Made by a program: the position numbers and the translations under genes. DNA of 23,838 nucleotides. Source: Candidatus Falkowbacteria bacterium HGW-Falkowbacteria-2 (GTDB lineage Bacteria; Patescibacteriota; Patescibacteriia; Patescibacteriales; UBA12465). Positions 1 to 8,051 of this stretch are shown here, piece after piece (the first letter of the stretch is position 1; each line of letters starts with the position of its first letter). Where the stretch lies: positions 1-23,838 of the forward strand of contig PHAH01000003.1 of assembly GCA_002841655.1 (NCBI GenBank), read 5' to 3'. A model generated the notes under the pieces. The model searched no databases. It was given only the letters and a program-made list of their open reading frames with translations, and was not told the DNA's origin.

Positions 1-41
1 GGCTTTGCAGCAGCCTTAGGCTTTACAGCTTTCTTTTCCAT
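1..41 (-). CDS. Lys/Ala-rich protein, N-terminus only (partial)
   Basis: An ATG on the minus strand at 41-39 opens a frame that runs off the left edge and reads MEKKAVKPKAAAK. This is a highly basic, Lys/Ala/Pro-rich start of the kind seen in histone H1-like or HU-like DNA-binding proteins and in extended ribosomal proteins; 13 residues cannot separate these. It begins 30 bp after the 3' end of the tRNA-Arg gene with no terminator between, so it may be cotranscribed with that tRNA. No Shine-Dalgarno sequence precedes it. Confidence 0.5.
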   Translation of the reverse strand, partial: MEKKAVKPKAAAK

Positions 42-71
42 ATATAATTGAATTAATGAATTAATTAAACG

Positions 72-143
72 TACGCCCAGTAGGAATCGAACCTACGTAA
101 CCAGCTTAGAAGGCTGGTGTTCTATCCATTGAACTATGGGCGC
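72..143 (-). tRNA. tRNA-Arg (anticodon UCU)
   Basis: The minus strand folds into a full cloverleaf of 72 nt: acceptor GCGCCCA/TGGGCGT (one G-T pair), D-arm GTTC/GAAC, anticodon stem CCAGC/GCTGG with loop CTTCTAA (anticodon TCT) and T-arm GTAGG-TTCGATT-CCTAC. It reads AGA codons (and AGG by wobble). The 3' CCA is not encoded. A strong promoter lies just upstream at 160-188. Confidence 0.96.
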
Positions 144-159
144 TCCCTTTATCAATTTG

Positions 160-188
160 ATAATACTAGATAAAAAACTGACTGTCAA
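160..188 (-). promoter_or_regulatory. promoter of tRNA-Arg(UCU)
   Basis: On the minus strand a perfect -35 TTGACA (188-183) is followed after exactly 17 bp by -10 TATTAT (165-160). The predicted start is near 153, about 10 bp before the tRNA. It sits between the methyltransferase stop codon and the tRNA, so the tRNA has its own promoter. Confidence 0.75.
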
Positions 189-193
189 TTAAA

Positions 194-988
194 TTATTTC
201 TTCTTAATATTAGCCCCATTACTCGAGTCACGTTGCCTTTTCGCCTCGAAGACGATGATGGCGGCACTAACGGAAACATTTAGGGAGTCTATTCCGGCCT
301 GCATTGGAATGATAATATTCTTGTCGGCCGCTTTTATCCAAAAATCACTTAGACCGGTTGCTTCTGTGCCCATGATAATAGCCGCTCCTTCAGACCAGTT
401 AACGTCGGTATACGGAGTCGCCGCTGTTATGTTGGTCGCGTGTACCTTAATTTTGTTCTTTTTTAGCCAAGCGAGTGTTTCCGCTTCATCGGCGATAGCA
501 ACTTGATCACTAAACACATGGCCAGAACTAGCTTTAATAACGTTGGGGTTATAGAAGTCGGTTTGAAGGTTGTTAATAATAACCGCGTCAATATTTGCGG
601 CATATGCCGTACGGAGCATGGCGCCGAGGTTTCCCGGCTTCTCCACTGCCTCTAAAACTAAGACAAGAGGGTTGGCTTTTAGTTTTAAATCTTCTAACTG
701 GCGATAGCGTGGCTTAATTAAGGCCAACCAACCATTGGGATTGTCGGCATAGGCGGCTTTTTTGAAAACTTCAAGACTCACTGGGGTTGGTGTAATTGGT
801 GCTTGTTTCCATTCCTCTGAACTTAGGTCCGGACAGTGTAGTAGTTCTACAAACTCAAAACCATAGTCAAAGGCGACCTTAATTTCCCTTAAACCATCAA
901 CAATAACCAAGTCTTGTTGTTTGCGCGCCCTGGCTTTGCGTAGTTTGACGATGTTTTTTATGAGAGTGTTTTGTGAGCTAGTTATCAT
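194..988 (-). CDS. TrmH/SpoU-family RNA 2'-O-methyltransferase
   Basis: A 264-residue SPOUT-class enzyme that would transfer a methyl group from S-adenosylmethionine to a ribose 2'-OH in rRNA or tRNA. The N-terminal part (about 1-95) begins with the substrate-binding pattern typical of the family (SSQNTLIKNIVKLRKARARK, then VDGLREI). The catalytic knot domain shows its three motifs in order: EAVEKPGNLGAMLRTA with the conserved Asn and Arg, IIMGTEATGLSDFW, and IIPMQAGIDSLNVSVSAAI. These residues form the SAM-binding trefoil knot and are intact. Length is normal for the two-domain RlmB/TsnR-like type; the target nucleotide cannot be told from sequence. It is a single gene with its own candidate promoter at 1009-1035, divergent from the galT-like gene. 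The ATG at 988 fits the start of the substrate-binding domain. Confidence 0.92.
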   Translation of the reverse strand: MITSSQNTLIKNIVKLRKARARKQQDLVIVDGLREIKVAFDYGFEFVELLHCPDLSSEEWKQAPITPTPVSLEVFKKAAYADNPNGWLALIKPRYRQLEDLKLKANPLVLVLEAVEKPGNLGAMLRTAYAANIDAVIINNLQTDFYNPNVIKASSGHVFSDQVAIADEAETLAWLKKNKIKVHATNITAATPYTDVNWSEGAAIIMGTEATGLSDFWIKAADKNIIIPMQAGIDSLNVSVSAAIIVFEAKRQRDSSNGANIKKK

Positions 989-1008
989 ATGTTTTTTTCT
1001 ATCTACAG

Positions 1009-1035
1009 ATTATAGGGTAATTGACAAAATTTCAA
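1009..1035 (-). promoter_or_regulatory. candidate promoter of the TrmH-family gene
   Basis: On the minus strand TTGAAA (1035-1030) and a perfect TATAAT (1014-1009) are separated by 15 bp, shorter than ideal. The -10 lies 21 bp before the start codon. The hexamers are good and the spacing is not, so this is a moderate call. Confidence 0.4.
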
Positions 1036-1097
1036 TACTCTTATGATTTAGTTGCTATTGTGATTTATTTTCGTCTTTTTCATTATAGGAAAAAGTC

Positions 1098-1106
1098 TGT
1101 TATAAT
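1098..1106 (+). promoter_or_regulatory. extended -10 promoter of the galT-like/PBP operon
   Basis: TGTTATAAT is a TGn-extended perfect -10 hexamer (TATAAT at 1101-1106), 24 bp before the ATG at 1130. No good -35 is present, which is usual for extended -10 promoters. Confidence 0.55.
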
Positions 1107-1129
1107 ATGGTTGTTATTATATACATATT

Positions 1130-2038
1130 ATGAGCAAAAAAGCCCAAATACGCTATAACCTTCTTTCGGGACAGAGTGTGATTTTTGCGCCTGATCGCGA
1201 AAAAAGACCTAATGATACCAAAAAAGACAAATCTACTGATTGCCCTTTTTGTTTTAGTAGTGTTCCAAAAAGCAAAATTGTTGATCAAATACCAACATCT
1301 GGAAAGTGGCAGGCTGCTTCAATAAAGAACGTATTTCCGGTAATGTCTGCTGAAAATAAGCAAGCATACGGGTTTCAAGAGGTTGTAATTGATACTCCTA
1401 CTCATCTCGAAAATTTTTCTGATTTGAGTGTAAAACAGATTGAGGCAGTTTTGAAGCTTTATCAGGTCCGAAGTGAAAAACTGATGCGAGACAAGAAAAT
1501 AAAATATATTCTTTGCTTTAAAAACCAAGGAAAAGCAGCAGGTGCGTCCTTAAGACATATCCATTCTCAGATTTTTGCCTCCACGATTTTACCTCCTGAT
1601 ATTATCGAGGAGCGTAAACGGGTGGCAATCTTAAAAGCTGATAGCAACCGTTGTCCGTATTGTGACTTAAGTAAACAAGAAGAAAACGGTGATCTAAAAA
1701 TCTATAGTGACTCAAACATTGTTGCCTTCTGCCCCTTTGCTTCAGCCTTTCCTTATGAAGTTTGGATTATAACTCGACGACATGTTGATAATATCGCTCT
1801 GCTAAAAAAGTCCGAGGTTAATTCTCTTGCTAAAGCCCTAAAAAACATTGCCTCCAAACTAAAAAACCTAGACTGTGATTTTAATTTCTTTACCCACAAC
1901 GATATCGATAATGATAATCAACATTTTTATTTAAAGGTTCAGCCACGAATGAATATCTGGGCTGGAGTAGAATTAGGTTCTGGTTTAATCATTAATCCAG
2001 TCCTACCTGAAAAAGCAGCTAAGCATTATTGTAAATAA
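1130..2038 (+). CDS. galT: GalT-like / ADP-glucose phosphorylase-like nucleotidyltransferase (HIT superfamily)
   Basis: A 302-residue member of the hexose-1-phosphate uridylyl/adenylyltransferase family, which moves a nucleotide between a sugar-1-phosphate and a nucleotide-sugar through a nucleotidylated histidine. The active-site HxHxQ is visible as H143-I-H145-S-Q147; H145 is the expected nucleophile. Two zinc-type cysteine pairs are present, CPFC (38-41) and CPYC (175-178). The second pair is typical of compact GalT and ADP-glucose phosphorylase-like proteins rather than the E. coli type, so the true substrate pair is open. The C-terminus has the family pattern around PRMNIWAGVELGSG and ends PEKAAKHYC. 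The PBP gene starts 5 bp after its stop, so the two are probably cotranscribed. There is no galK or galE in the window. The start is the first ATG and has no Shine-Dalgarno. Confidence 0.85.
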   Translation: MSKKAQIRYNLLSGQSVIFAPDREKRPNDTKKDKSTDCPFCFSSVPKSKIVDQIPTSGKWQAASIKNVFPVMSAENKQAYGFQEVVIDTPTHLENFSDLSVKQIEAVLKLYQVRSEKLMRDKKIKYILCFKNQGKAAGASLRHIHSQIFASTILPPDIIEERKRVAILKADSNRCPYCDLSKQEENGDLKIYSDSNIVAFCPFASAFPYEVWIITRRHVDNIALLKKSEVNSLAKALKNIASKLKNLDCDFNFFTHNDIDNDNQHFYLKVQPRMNIWAGVELGSGLIINPVLPEKAAKHYCK

Positions 2039-2043
2039 TTATT

Positions 2044-4554
2044 ATGCCCATACCAAAATTAAAAACTGTCTCATCTCCAAAAGCCGAGTTCTGGAGAAAT
2101 AAGGATTCGAATAAAAAGAAAACTGGTTGGAAGAAGAAGCTTCTCCTGACTGGTGTTATTATTGCCTCACTGGGCTTGTTGTCCGCCTTTATTCTTGTAG
2201 CATGGGTCTCTCGTGATCTTCCTGAACCTAATCAGCTTATCGATCGTGATGTTGCCCAGAGCACAAAGATTTATGACCGTAGCGGCGAAAATATTCTCTA
2301 TGAAATTCATGGTGACGAAAAACGCACCTTAATGAGTCTTGATGAAATTCCTGATAATGCTAAGAATGCAACTATTGCAATTGAAGACAAGAATTTCTAT
2401 AAGCATGGTGGCTTCAGTGTCTGGGCAATGTTCCGCACCCTAATTACTAACGTAATGTATAACCGCCGTGCCGGTGGCTCGACTTTAACCCAACAGTTTG
2501 TGAAGAATGCCATTCTAACTTCTGAAAAAAAAGTTACTCGAAAGATAAAAGAAATTGTCTTAGCGCAACGCATCGAAAAGAAGTTCTCTAAAGACGAGGT
2601 GCTTCAGATGTATTTAAATGAAATACCTTACGGTTCTAACGCTTATGGTATTGAGGCGGCTAGCCAAAAATATTTCGGTAAGAGTGTCCGCGATATTAAT
2701 CTAGCTGAATCAGCTTTATTGGCCGCTCTCATCCAAACACCAAGCCGTTACTCACCCTATGGACCCAACAAGGACACGCTCCTTGGCCGCAAAGACTATG
2801 TTCTCACCTTAATGGCTGAGCAGGGTTATATCAGCGAAGCGGAAAGAGACGCTGCTAAAAGTTATGAGCTTACCTTCCAACAAGCAGAAACAAGTATTAA
2901 TGCTCCGCACTTTGTCATGATGGTAAAACAAATACTTTCAGAGAAATATGGTGAAAGCGAAGTTGAGCGTGGTGGCCTCAAAATCTATACCACCCTTGAT
3001 TGGAATAAGCAGAAATTTGCTGAAGAAGTGATAAAAGAAAAAACAGAAAATTACGAAGAGAAATATAGCGCCGATAATGCCTCTCTTGTTGCTATTGATC
3101 CGAAAACTGGGCAGGTCCTAGCGTTAGTGGGTTCACGTGATTACTTTAATGATGAAATTAAAGGACAAGTAAACGTGGCCGACAGACCTCGCCAGCCAGG
3201 CTCATCTTTAAAGCCAATTGTGTATGCGGCCTTATTTGAACAGGGCTATACTCCTGATACTAAGTTGTATGATGTAATTACCAACTTCTCGACCGACCCA
3301 AGCAACCCCTACACTCCTCAGAATTATAATGGCCGTGAACATGGACCGGTCACCATTCGTCAAGCTTTAGCTGGCTCCTTAAATATCCCAGCGGTTAAAG
3401 CAATTTATCTTGCTGGAATAAATCAAGTACTAAACCTTACAGACAACCTTGGCTATAGCACTCTTTCAGACCGTGACCGCTTCGGATTAGCCTTGGTATT
3501 AGGCGGAGGTGAAATTAAACTACTTGAACATACCAACGCCTATAGCGCCTTTGCGCGTGAGGGTAAGGTGAATGAGCTATCCTATATTCTGAGAATTGAA
3601 GACAAGGATGGCAAGTTGCTAGAAGAATACCAACAAAAAGAAAGTCGAGCTCTAACCACTGAAACAGCGCGTAAAATAAATAGCATCTTAAGTGATAATG
3701 ATGCTCGCGCCTACATCTTCGGTGCAAGGAACACACTGACGCTTGGTAGTCGCCCTGTAGGAGCCAAGACAGGTACCACCAACGACTATAAAGATGCTTG
3801 GACGATAGGTTACACCCCCTCGCTCGTAGCGGGCGTCTGGGTGGGTAATACAGACAATTCCAAAATGAGCAGCGGCGCTGACGGTAGTGTTGTGGCTGCT
3901 CCAATTTGGAATGAGTTTATGAAGCGCGCCTTAGGAGAAACTCCAGTAGAAACTTTTAACCCTTGGGATGGAGCAAAAACCGGTAAAGCAGCTATTGATG
4001 GCGACCTGGCTGTGTCACGTAAAATCATTGTTGATATTTCTACCGGCCTACCAGCTGGCAGTGATACGCCAGATGAGTTACGCCAAGAGGTGGAAGCCTT
4101 TAACCATCACTCTATCCTGCATTATGTTAACCGCGAAGATCCGCTCGGTCCCGAACCCGAATCCCCCGAAGCCGACCCTCAGTATCTAGTATGGGAAGAG
4201 GCTGTTCGTAAATGGGCCGAAAAAAATAATCAAGCACCAAACCAAGAATTAATTGATAATGCGGAACAGGTAAAACCAGAAAACACGCCAACAATTAGTT
4301 TTGTATCGCCAATCGAAGGCGAGTTGGTTACGTCCAATATTATATTAATTAAGGTTAACGCTAGTGCACCTCGCGGCGTTAAAACAATTAAGTACTGGTT
4401 AAACGAAAGCGCCTTAGCCAGTGGTGGCTCGGAATCAGAAATAAATGTAGCACTTGACGGTCTTGAGAACGGCTACCACAAGTTAACAGCCACTGCCTGC
4501 GATGATGTTGGTAATTGTAATACCACCGCCTTAAATATTAATCTGGTAAGATAG
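2044..4554 (+). CDS. class A penicillin-binding protein (PBP1A-type bifunctional peptidoglycan synthase)
   Basis: An 836-residue type II membrane protein that polymerises glycan strands from lipid II and cross-links their peptides outside the membrane. A basic cytoplasmic tail is followed by one membrane helix (about 32-55). The GT51 glycosyltransferase domain shows the catalytic motif EDKNFYKHGG (Glu114) and GGSTLTQQ (144-151). The transpeptidase domain has all three penicillin-binding motifs: SxxK with nucleophile Ser387, SLN (445-447) and KTG (575-577). After a Pro/Glu-rich linker (about 700-750) the last 80 residues look like an immunoglobulin-type beta domain starting near PTISFVSPIEGELV; such tails are thought to bind the wall. 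It follows the galT-like gene by 5 bp and ends at a strong terminator. The family call is secure; the Ig-like call rests on pattern only. Confidence 0.95.
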   Translation: MPIPKLKTVSSPKAEFWRNKDSNKKKTGWKKKLLLTGVIIASLGLLSAFILVAWVSRDLPEPNQLIDRDVAQSTKIYDRSGENILYEIHGDEKRTLMSLDEIPDNAKNATIAIEDKNFYKHGGFSVWAMFRTLITNVMYNRRAGGSTLTQQFVKNAILTSEKKVTRKIKEIVLAQRIEKKFSKDEVLQMYLNEIPYGSNAYGIEAASQKYFGKSVRDINLAESALLAALIQTPSRYSPYGPNKDTLLGRKDYVLTLMAEQGYISEAERDAAKSYELTFQQAETSINAPHFVMMVKQILSEKYGESEVERGGLKIYTTLDWNKQKFAEEVIKEKTENYEEKYSADNASLVAIDPKTGQVLALVGSRDYFNDEIKGQVNVADRPRQPGSSLKPIVYAALFEQGYTPDTKLYDVITNFSTDPSNPYTPQNYNGREHGPVTIRQALAGSLNIPAVKAIYLAGINQVLNLTDNLGYSTLSDRDRFGLALVLGGGEIKLLEHTNAYSAFAREGKVNELSYILRIEDKDGKLLEEYQQKESRALTTETARKINSILSDNDARAYIFGARNTLTLGSRPVGAKTGTTNDYKDAWTIGYTPSLVAGVWVGNTDNSKMSSGADGSVVAAPIWNEFMKRALGETPVETFNPWDGAKTGKAAIDGDLAVSRKIIVDISTGLPAGSDTPDELRQEVEAFNHHSILHYVNREDPLGPEPESPEADPQYLVWEEAVRKWAEKNNQAPNQELIDNAEQVKPENTPTISFVSPIEGELVTSNIILIKVNASAPRGVKTIKYWLNESALASGGSESEINVALDGLENGYHKLTATACDDVGNCNTTALNINLVR

Positions 4555-4565
4555 TATTAAAGAAA

Positions 4566-4598
4566 TAAAAAAGCCGCTGATACCAGTGGCTTTTTTTT
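4566..4598. terminator. bidirectional terminator between the PBP gene and dnaN
   Basis: AGCCGCTG and CAGTGGCT (4572-4591) form an 8-bp stem with loop ATAC, flanked by an A-run on the left and eight T on the right. It can end the PBP operon on the plus strand and dnaN on the minus strand. Confidence 0.85.
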
Positions 4599-4610
4599 GT
4601 AATTCAATTT

Positions 4611-5732
4611 CTAGTTTCTAATAGGCATGACGATGTAGAGATAATTATCATCGTCGGTTGTACTAACCGCACAAGGCGTATTATTGTTAATAATCTTAAT
4701 ATTAACTGAGTCACTCTCAATTATATTCAATCCGTCGAGTAGATAGCGATAATTAATGGTTATGTCGTTATCCTCGCCGCTTAACTCCCCGTTTAAATCG
4801 ATTGAACTTTCGCCGCTCTGACCAGAAGACGAAAAAACATTAACCAATCCCTTTTTGAATACAAGTGAGATATCATGCACACCGGCCCTGGAAAAAATCG
4901 AGGATGCTTTTAAAGCCCTAACTAAATCCTGTCTTTTCACGCTCATCTCTGTTTTATACTTATCGGGAATAATCTGCTTATAGTCTGGATATTGACCATT
5001 AATGAGGCGAGATATCAGCTCAACCGAGTCTAAAGTAAACAATATTTGATTGTCAGCAAGGTAGATTTTAAGTACATCAGATTCGATTGACTGTGGATCA
5101 GCACTTATTCCAGAAATGATACGCAGTATTTCCTGCACTGTTCGTGCCGGGACAATAACTCTACCCTCAGTTATATTTCCACCCTTTACCGCTAGCTTAC
5201 GCTCTGAGAGACGGTAGCTATCAGTTGCGACTAAAGTTAGGTTCTCTTCATTAAATTCAAACAGCACCCCTGACAGCTCAAGACGGTTGTCATTATTTGC
5301 CACCGCAAAAGCAACGCCGCTTAGTGCCTTTTTAAAATCAAAAATATTAAACTCCGCATACCTTGCTCTATCAATAACTGGTATTAATGGAAACTCTTTA
5401 GCAGACTCTCCTTTAATCTTTGTTTTGTAATTACCACACTTAAGGGAGGCTTCGTCGTCTCGTTCATCAAATTCAACCTTCTCAGCTGGCAAAAGATTAA
5501 CGTAGTCACTGATGATTTTAGCATCAACCGTTGTTTCCCCTGGTTCATCAACCTTAGCTCTTAGCTGATGAGTGATACCTATTTCTAGGTTTGTACTTAC
5601 TAACTCAAGACCACTCTCATTTGATCTTATAAGGATATTATTTAGAATGGGTAAATTTATGTTCTTATTGTTTATGTGACTAACGACTGCTAATCCTTTT
5701 TTTAAGTTCTCCTGCAAGCAGATGAATTTCAT
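4611..5732 (-). CDS. dnaN: DNA polymerase III beta subunit (sliding clamp)
   Basis: A 373-residue ring-forming clamp that tethers the replicative polymerase to DNA. It begins MKFICLQENLKKGLAVVSH and carries the family pattern NLPILNNILIRS in domain 1, then GVLFEFNEENLTLVATDSYRLSER across the domain boundary. It ends in the usual YIVMPIRN, where MPIR is close to the canonical MPMR(L) clamp terminus. Length is normal. It lies downstream of dnaA in the same direction with a 267-bp gap. The upstream sequence is pure A/T with no Shine-Dalgarno sequence; the first ATG matches the normal N-terminus. It may be read from the dnaA promoter or from weak elements in the gap. Confidence 0.97.
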   Translation of the reverse strand: MKFICLQENLKKGLAVVSHINNKNINLPILNNILIRSNESGLELVSTNLEIGITHQLRAKVDEPGETTVDAKIISDYVNLLPAEKVEFDERDDEASLKCGNYKTKIKGESAKEFPLIPVIDRARYAEFNIFDFKKALSGVAFAVANNDNRLELSGVLFEFNEENLTLVATDSYRLSERKLAVKGGNITEGRVIVPARTVQEILRIISGISADPQSIESDVLKIYLADNQILFTLDSVELISRLINGQYPDYKQIIPDKYKTEMSVKRQDLVRALKASSIFSRAGVHDISLVFKKGLVNVFSSSGQSGESSIDLNGELSGEDNDITINYRYLLDGLNIIESDSVNIKIINNNTPCAVSTTDDDNYLYIVMPIRN

Positions 5733-5999
5733 ATATATTATATTATATAATTTATATATATTTAATAAATAATAACAATAAGGGGTGGGGACAATTTAAG
5801 ATTGAGCTATTCCTTTGCTATTTTTAGATATAAACGGCTGTGATTTAGCCTCTGTGTGGGCGGTGTATCTAAGTGTTTTGTAGGTGGATAGATTTCGGGA
5901 CGATTGCATAAGTGTCGTTTATCAACTATTGATTAAACTCTAAGTCACAACAGTTTACACAACGTAAAGGGTGTTTGCTAACAGGTAGTCCACAGATAA
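5733..5999. other. dnaA-dnaN intergenic region, candidate oriC
   Basis: This gap holds no open frame. A 45-bp tract beginning in the dnaN start codon (5731-5775) contains only A and T and would melt easily, as a DNA unwinding element should. Four sites match the DnaA box TTATCCACA at 7 of 9 positions: 5786-5794 (minus), 5883-5891 (minus), 5919-5927 (plus) and 5986-5994 (plus). No perfect box is present, and about 0.6 such sites are expected by chance in this length, so the box evidence is suggestive only. Placement between dnaA and dnaN is a common oriC position. Confidence 0.45.
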
Positions 6000-7394
6000 T
6001 TAGTATAAAGGATTCGCGTATAACTGCTTAATCGATTCTAAATCTTGCTTAAGTTTTTCATTATCATTCTCCTTAACCTCTTTTAAGATTTTATTATAAG
6101 CGTGCATGGCGGTGGTGTGGTCTCTGCCACCCATTTCTTGTCCGATGCTTGGGTAAGAGGAATTCAATTCTTCGCGAATAAGGTAAACGGCCACCTGCCT
6201 TGGTCCAACTAGTTCTTTGCGGCGGCTGTTACCAGCTATTTCTTTTAGACTGATCTCATAAAAACGGGAGACGGCCTCAATAATCTCTTTAGCGGTTAAT
6301 GATTTGGCCTGCAAGCTAGAAACGTAGTCACTTAAAGCGTTACGAACGCTTTTTAAGGTTGGTACAGAGTTGCTTAACTGATGAATTACAACGACTTTGT
6401 TTAATGCACCTTCAAGTTCGCGAATATTATTTTGAACGTTGTTGGCAATGTATATTAAGACATCCTTATCCAGAGGAAAGCCTTTTTCAATTGATTTACG
6501 CTCTAAAATTGCTATCTTTGTTTCCATGTCAGGTTTACCAACATCAGCCACCATGCCCGATTCAAAACGCGATATCAATCTTTTTTCAATCGCGGGGATA
6601 GATTTCGGTGGGCGATCTGAAGTCATGACTATTTGCTTATCTCCTTGCTGTAGCTCGTTAAATGTATGAAAAAATTCTTCCTGAGTACCGTCTTTTCCGC
6701 CCATAAACTGAACATCATCAACTAATAGGAGGTCTACGTTACGATAAATATTCTTAAAGTCTTTCGCTTTTCCAGTTTGAACTGCTTGAATGTAATTATT
6801 CGTAAATTTCTCACTGGTAGCGTAGAGGATTTTATCGGTGTGTTTTGCAACCTCATTACCTATCGCTTGTAATAGGTGGGTTTTGCCCAAACCAACACCG
6901 CCATAAATAAACAATGGGTTATAGGCCTTTCCTAAATTGTTTACCACGGCGCGACAAGCAGCATGTGCTAATTCATTACCGCGTCCGACGACAAAATTCT
7001 CGAAGACGTATTTTGGGTTAAGTCCAAAGCGGTTTGCGGCAACGGTTTTTATGGTGGTTTCTGGAGTCTCAATTTTTGATTCCGTATTAGCGTTATCGGG
7101 CGTTTTTATAGTGCGCGCAATTTGACCACCATTAGCAGTGCCGTGTCTTAACTCAATTTTATATATAATCTCGTGTAATTTATGTTTGGTAATATTTTCT
7201 AAAGAGTTTACGATGTTCTTATGATATTTTTCTTCGAGCCATTTTTTTACAAATGCATTTGGAACACAAATAATAGCCCGTCCATCTTCAAAAGAAGATA
7301 GAAAGGTATCTTTGAACCACGTAACAAAATTCACTCGGGAAAGATTAATTTCTAACTCACCCAAAGTCGCTTGCCAGATTTGATCATTATTCAT
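6000..7394 (-). CDS. dnaA: chromosomal replication initiator DnaA
   Basis: A 464-residue AAA+ ATPase that binds DnaA boxes and melts the origin. Domain I (about 1-80) begins with the usual IWQATLGELE pattern and includes VNFVTWF. A low-complexity linker (about 85-125) follows. Domain III has Walker A GGVGLGKT (165-172), Walker B LLLVDD (222-227) and the sensor pattern IVMTSDRPP. Domain IV carries the DnaA signature including VGPRQVAVYLIRE and GGRDHTTAMHAY; the intact GGRDHTT predicts recognition of ordinary TTATCCACA-type boxes. It is divergent from rpmH and upstream of dnaN, the classical order. The promoter at 7416-7444 is close to the start. The ATG at 7394 gives the normal N-terminus. Confidence 0.98.
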   Translation of the reverse strand: MNNDQIWQATLGELEINLSRVNFVTWFKDTFLSSFEDGRAIICVPNAFVKKWLEEKYHKNIVNSLENITKHKLHEIIYKIELRHGTANGGQIARTIKTPDNANTESKIETPETTIKTVAANRFGLNPKYVFENFVVGRGNELAHAACRAVVNNLGKAYNPLFIYGGVGLGKTHLLQAIGNEVAKHTDKILYATSEKFTNNYIQAVQTGKAKDFKNIYRNVDLLLVDDVQFMGGKDGTQEEFFHTFNELQQGDKQIVMTSDRPPKSIPAIEKRLISRFESGMVADVGKPDMETKIAILERKSIEKGFPLDKDVLIYIANNVQNNIRELEGALNKVVVIHQLSNSVPTLKSVRNALSDYVSSLQAKSLTAKEIIEAVSRFYEISLKEIAGNSRRKELVGPRQVAVYLIREELNSSYPSIGQEMGGRDHTTAMHAYNKILKEVKENDNEKLKQDLESIKQLYANPLY

Positions 7395-7415
7395 AAGCCT
7401 GTTGTTTGTTCCTCT

Positions 7416-7444
7416 ATTATAATGTATAAATACTGGGCTAACAA
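7416..7444 (-). promoter_or_regulatory. dnaA promoter
   Basis: On the minus strand TTGTTA (7444-7439), a 17-bp spacer and a perfect TATAAT (7421-7416) precede dnaA; the -10 ends 21 bp before the ATG. No DnaA box overlaps it, so autoregulation is not evident. Confidence 0.6.
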
Positions 7445-7503
7445 GCCAGAAGCGTGTTTAAAAGGTGTTTATAATAAGTGCATAACTATTTAGCGCTAGA
7501 TTG

Positions 7504-7532
7504 TTGACCTTTTAAAATATTAGTGTTATGTT
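7504..7532 (+). promoter_or_regulatory. promoter of rpmH-rnpA-yidD-yidC
   Basis: TTGACC (7504-7509), a 17-bp spacer and TATGTT (7527-7532) lie 28 bp before the rpmH ATG. A second TATAAT at 7536-7541 has no matching -35. This is the only promoter-like element seen for the four-gene unit. Confidence 0.55.
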
Positions 7533-7560
7533 AGTTATAATTATTTAGAATTAATGTATT

Positions 7561-7698
7561 ATGCCCAAAAGAACGTATCAACCGAATAAGAAACGCGCCT
7601 CTAAGAAGCACGGGTTCCTGAAACGCATGAGTACCAAGGATGGGCGCGATGTTTTGAAGCGCCGCCGCGACAAAGGACGCGAAGTATTATCTAAATAG
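7561..7698 (+). CDS. rpmH: 50S ribosomal protein L34
   Basis: A 45-residue basic protein of the large ribosomal subunit. It starts MPKRTYQPNKKRASKKHGFL and continues with the family pattern RMSTKDGRDVLKRRRDKGR, ending VLSK. These match the L34 core (K-R-T-x-Q-P-x-x-x-x-R, H-G-F, R-R-x-K-G-R) with the usual length. It opens the rpmH-rnpA-yidD-yidC cluster and is divergent from dnaA, the standard bacterial arrangement. The rnpA ATG follows its stop by 13 bp. Confidence 0.98.
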   Translation: MPKRTYQPNKKRASKKHGFLKRMSTKDGRDVLKRRRDKGREVLSK

Positions 7699-7711
7699 CT
7701 GGCTTTTCGCC

Positions 7712-8047
7712 ATGTTGCCAAGAAAATACAAATTATCTCTCGACAAAGATTACGAAAATACCTTTAAGACCGGCCGTAGTATATACGGGCGGTTTTTAGG
7801 CTTTAAAATCCGCAAGAATGGCCTAGATATCTCAAGATTTGGTGTAATATTAGGTATAAAGATTGAGAAGAGTGCCGTTAAGCGCCATGTGCTGAAGCGC
7901 CGTATCTACACCATATTAGAAGAGGAACAGGCGAAGTTATCAATTCCATCTGATTGTGTTATAATTGCTCTACCGGGAATAAAAGAAGCAACAATTACTG
8001 AGCTTAGAAAGGAAATTCTCGATACGTTCGCTAAAATAAGCAAATAA
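7712..8047 (+). CDS. rnpA: ribonuclease P protein component
   Basis: A 111-residue basic protein that assists the RNase P ribozyme in removing 5' leaders from pre-tRNAs. It starts with the family pattern LPRKYKLSLDKDYENTFKTG, and the RNA-binding segment reads RFGVILGIKIEKSAVKRHVLKRRI. In most homologues this segment carries an RNR core (VxRNRxKRR); here it is KRHVLKRR, so the Asn-Arg pair is replaced but the basic character is kept. Position between rpmH and yidD makes the call secure despite the divergence. Length is normal. No Shine-Dalgarno sequence precedes the ATG. Confidence 0.94.
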   Translation: MLPRKYKLSLDKDYENTFKTGRSIYGRFLGFKIRKNGLDISRFGVILGIKIEKSAVKRHVLKRRIYTILEEEQAKLSIPSDCVIIALPGIKEATITELRKEILDTFAKISK

Positions 8048-8051
8048 CCAT

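Noticed and set aside
3515..4028. Opposite-strand open frames within the PBP gene
   Set aside because: They are shadows of a strongly conserved coding region and show no family pattern of their own.
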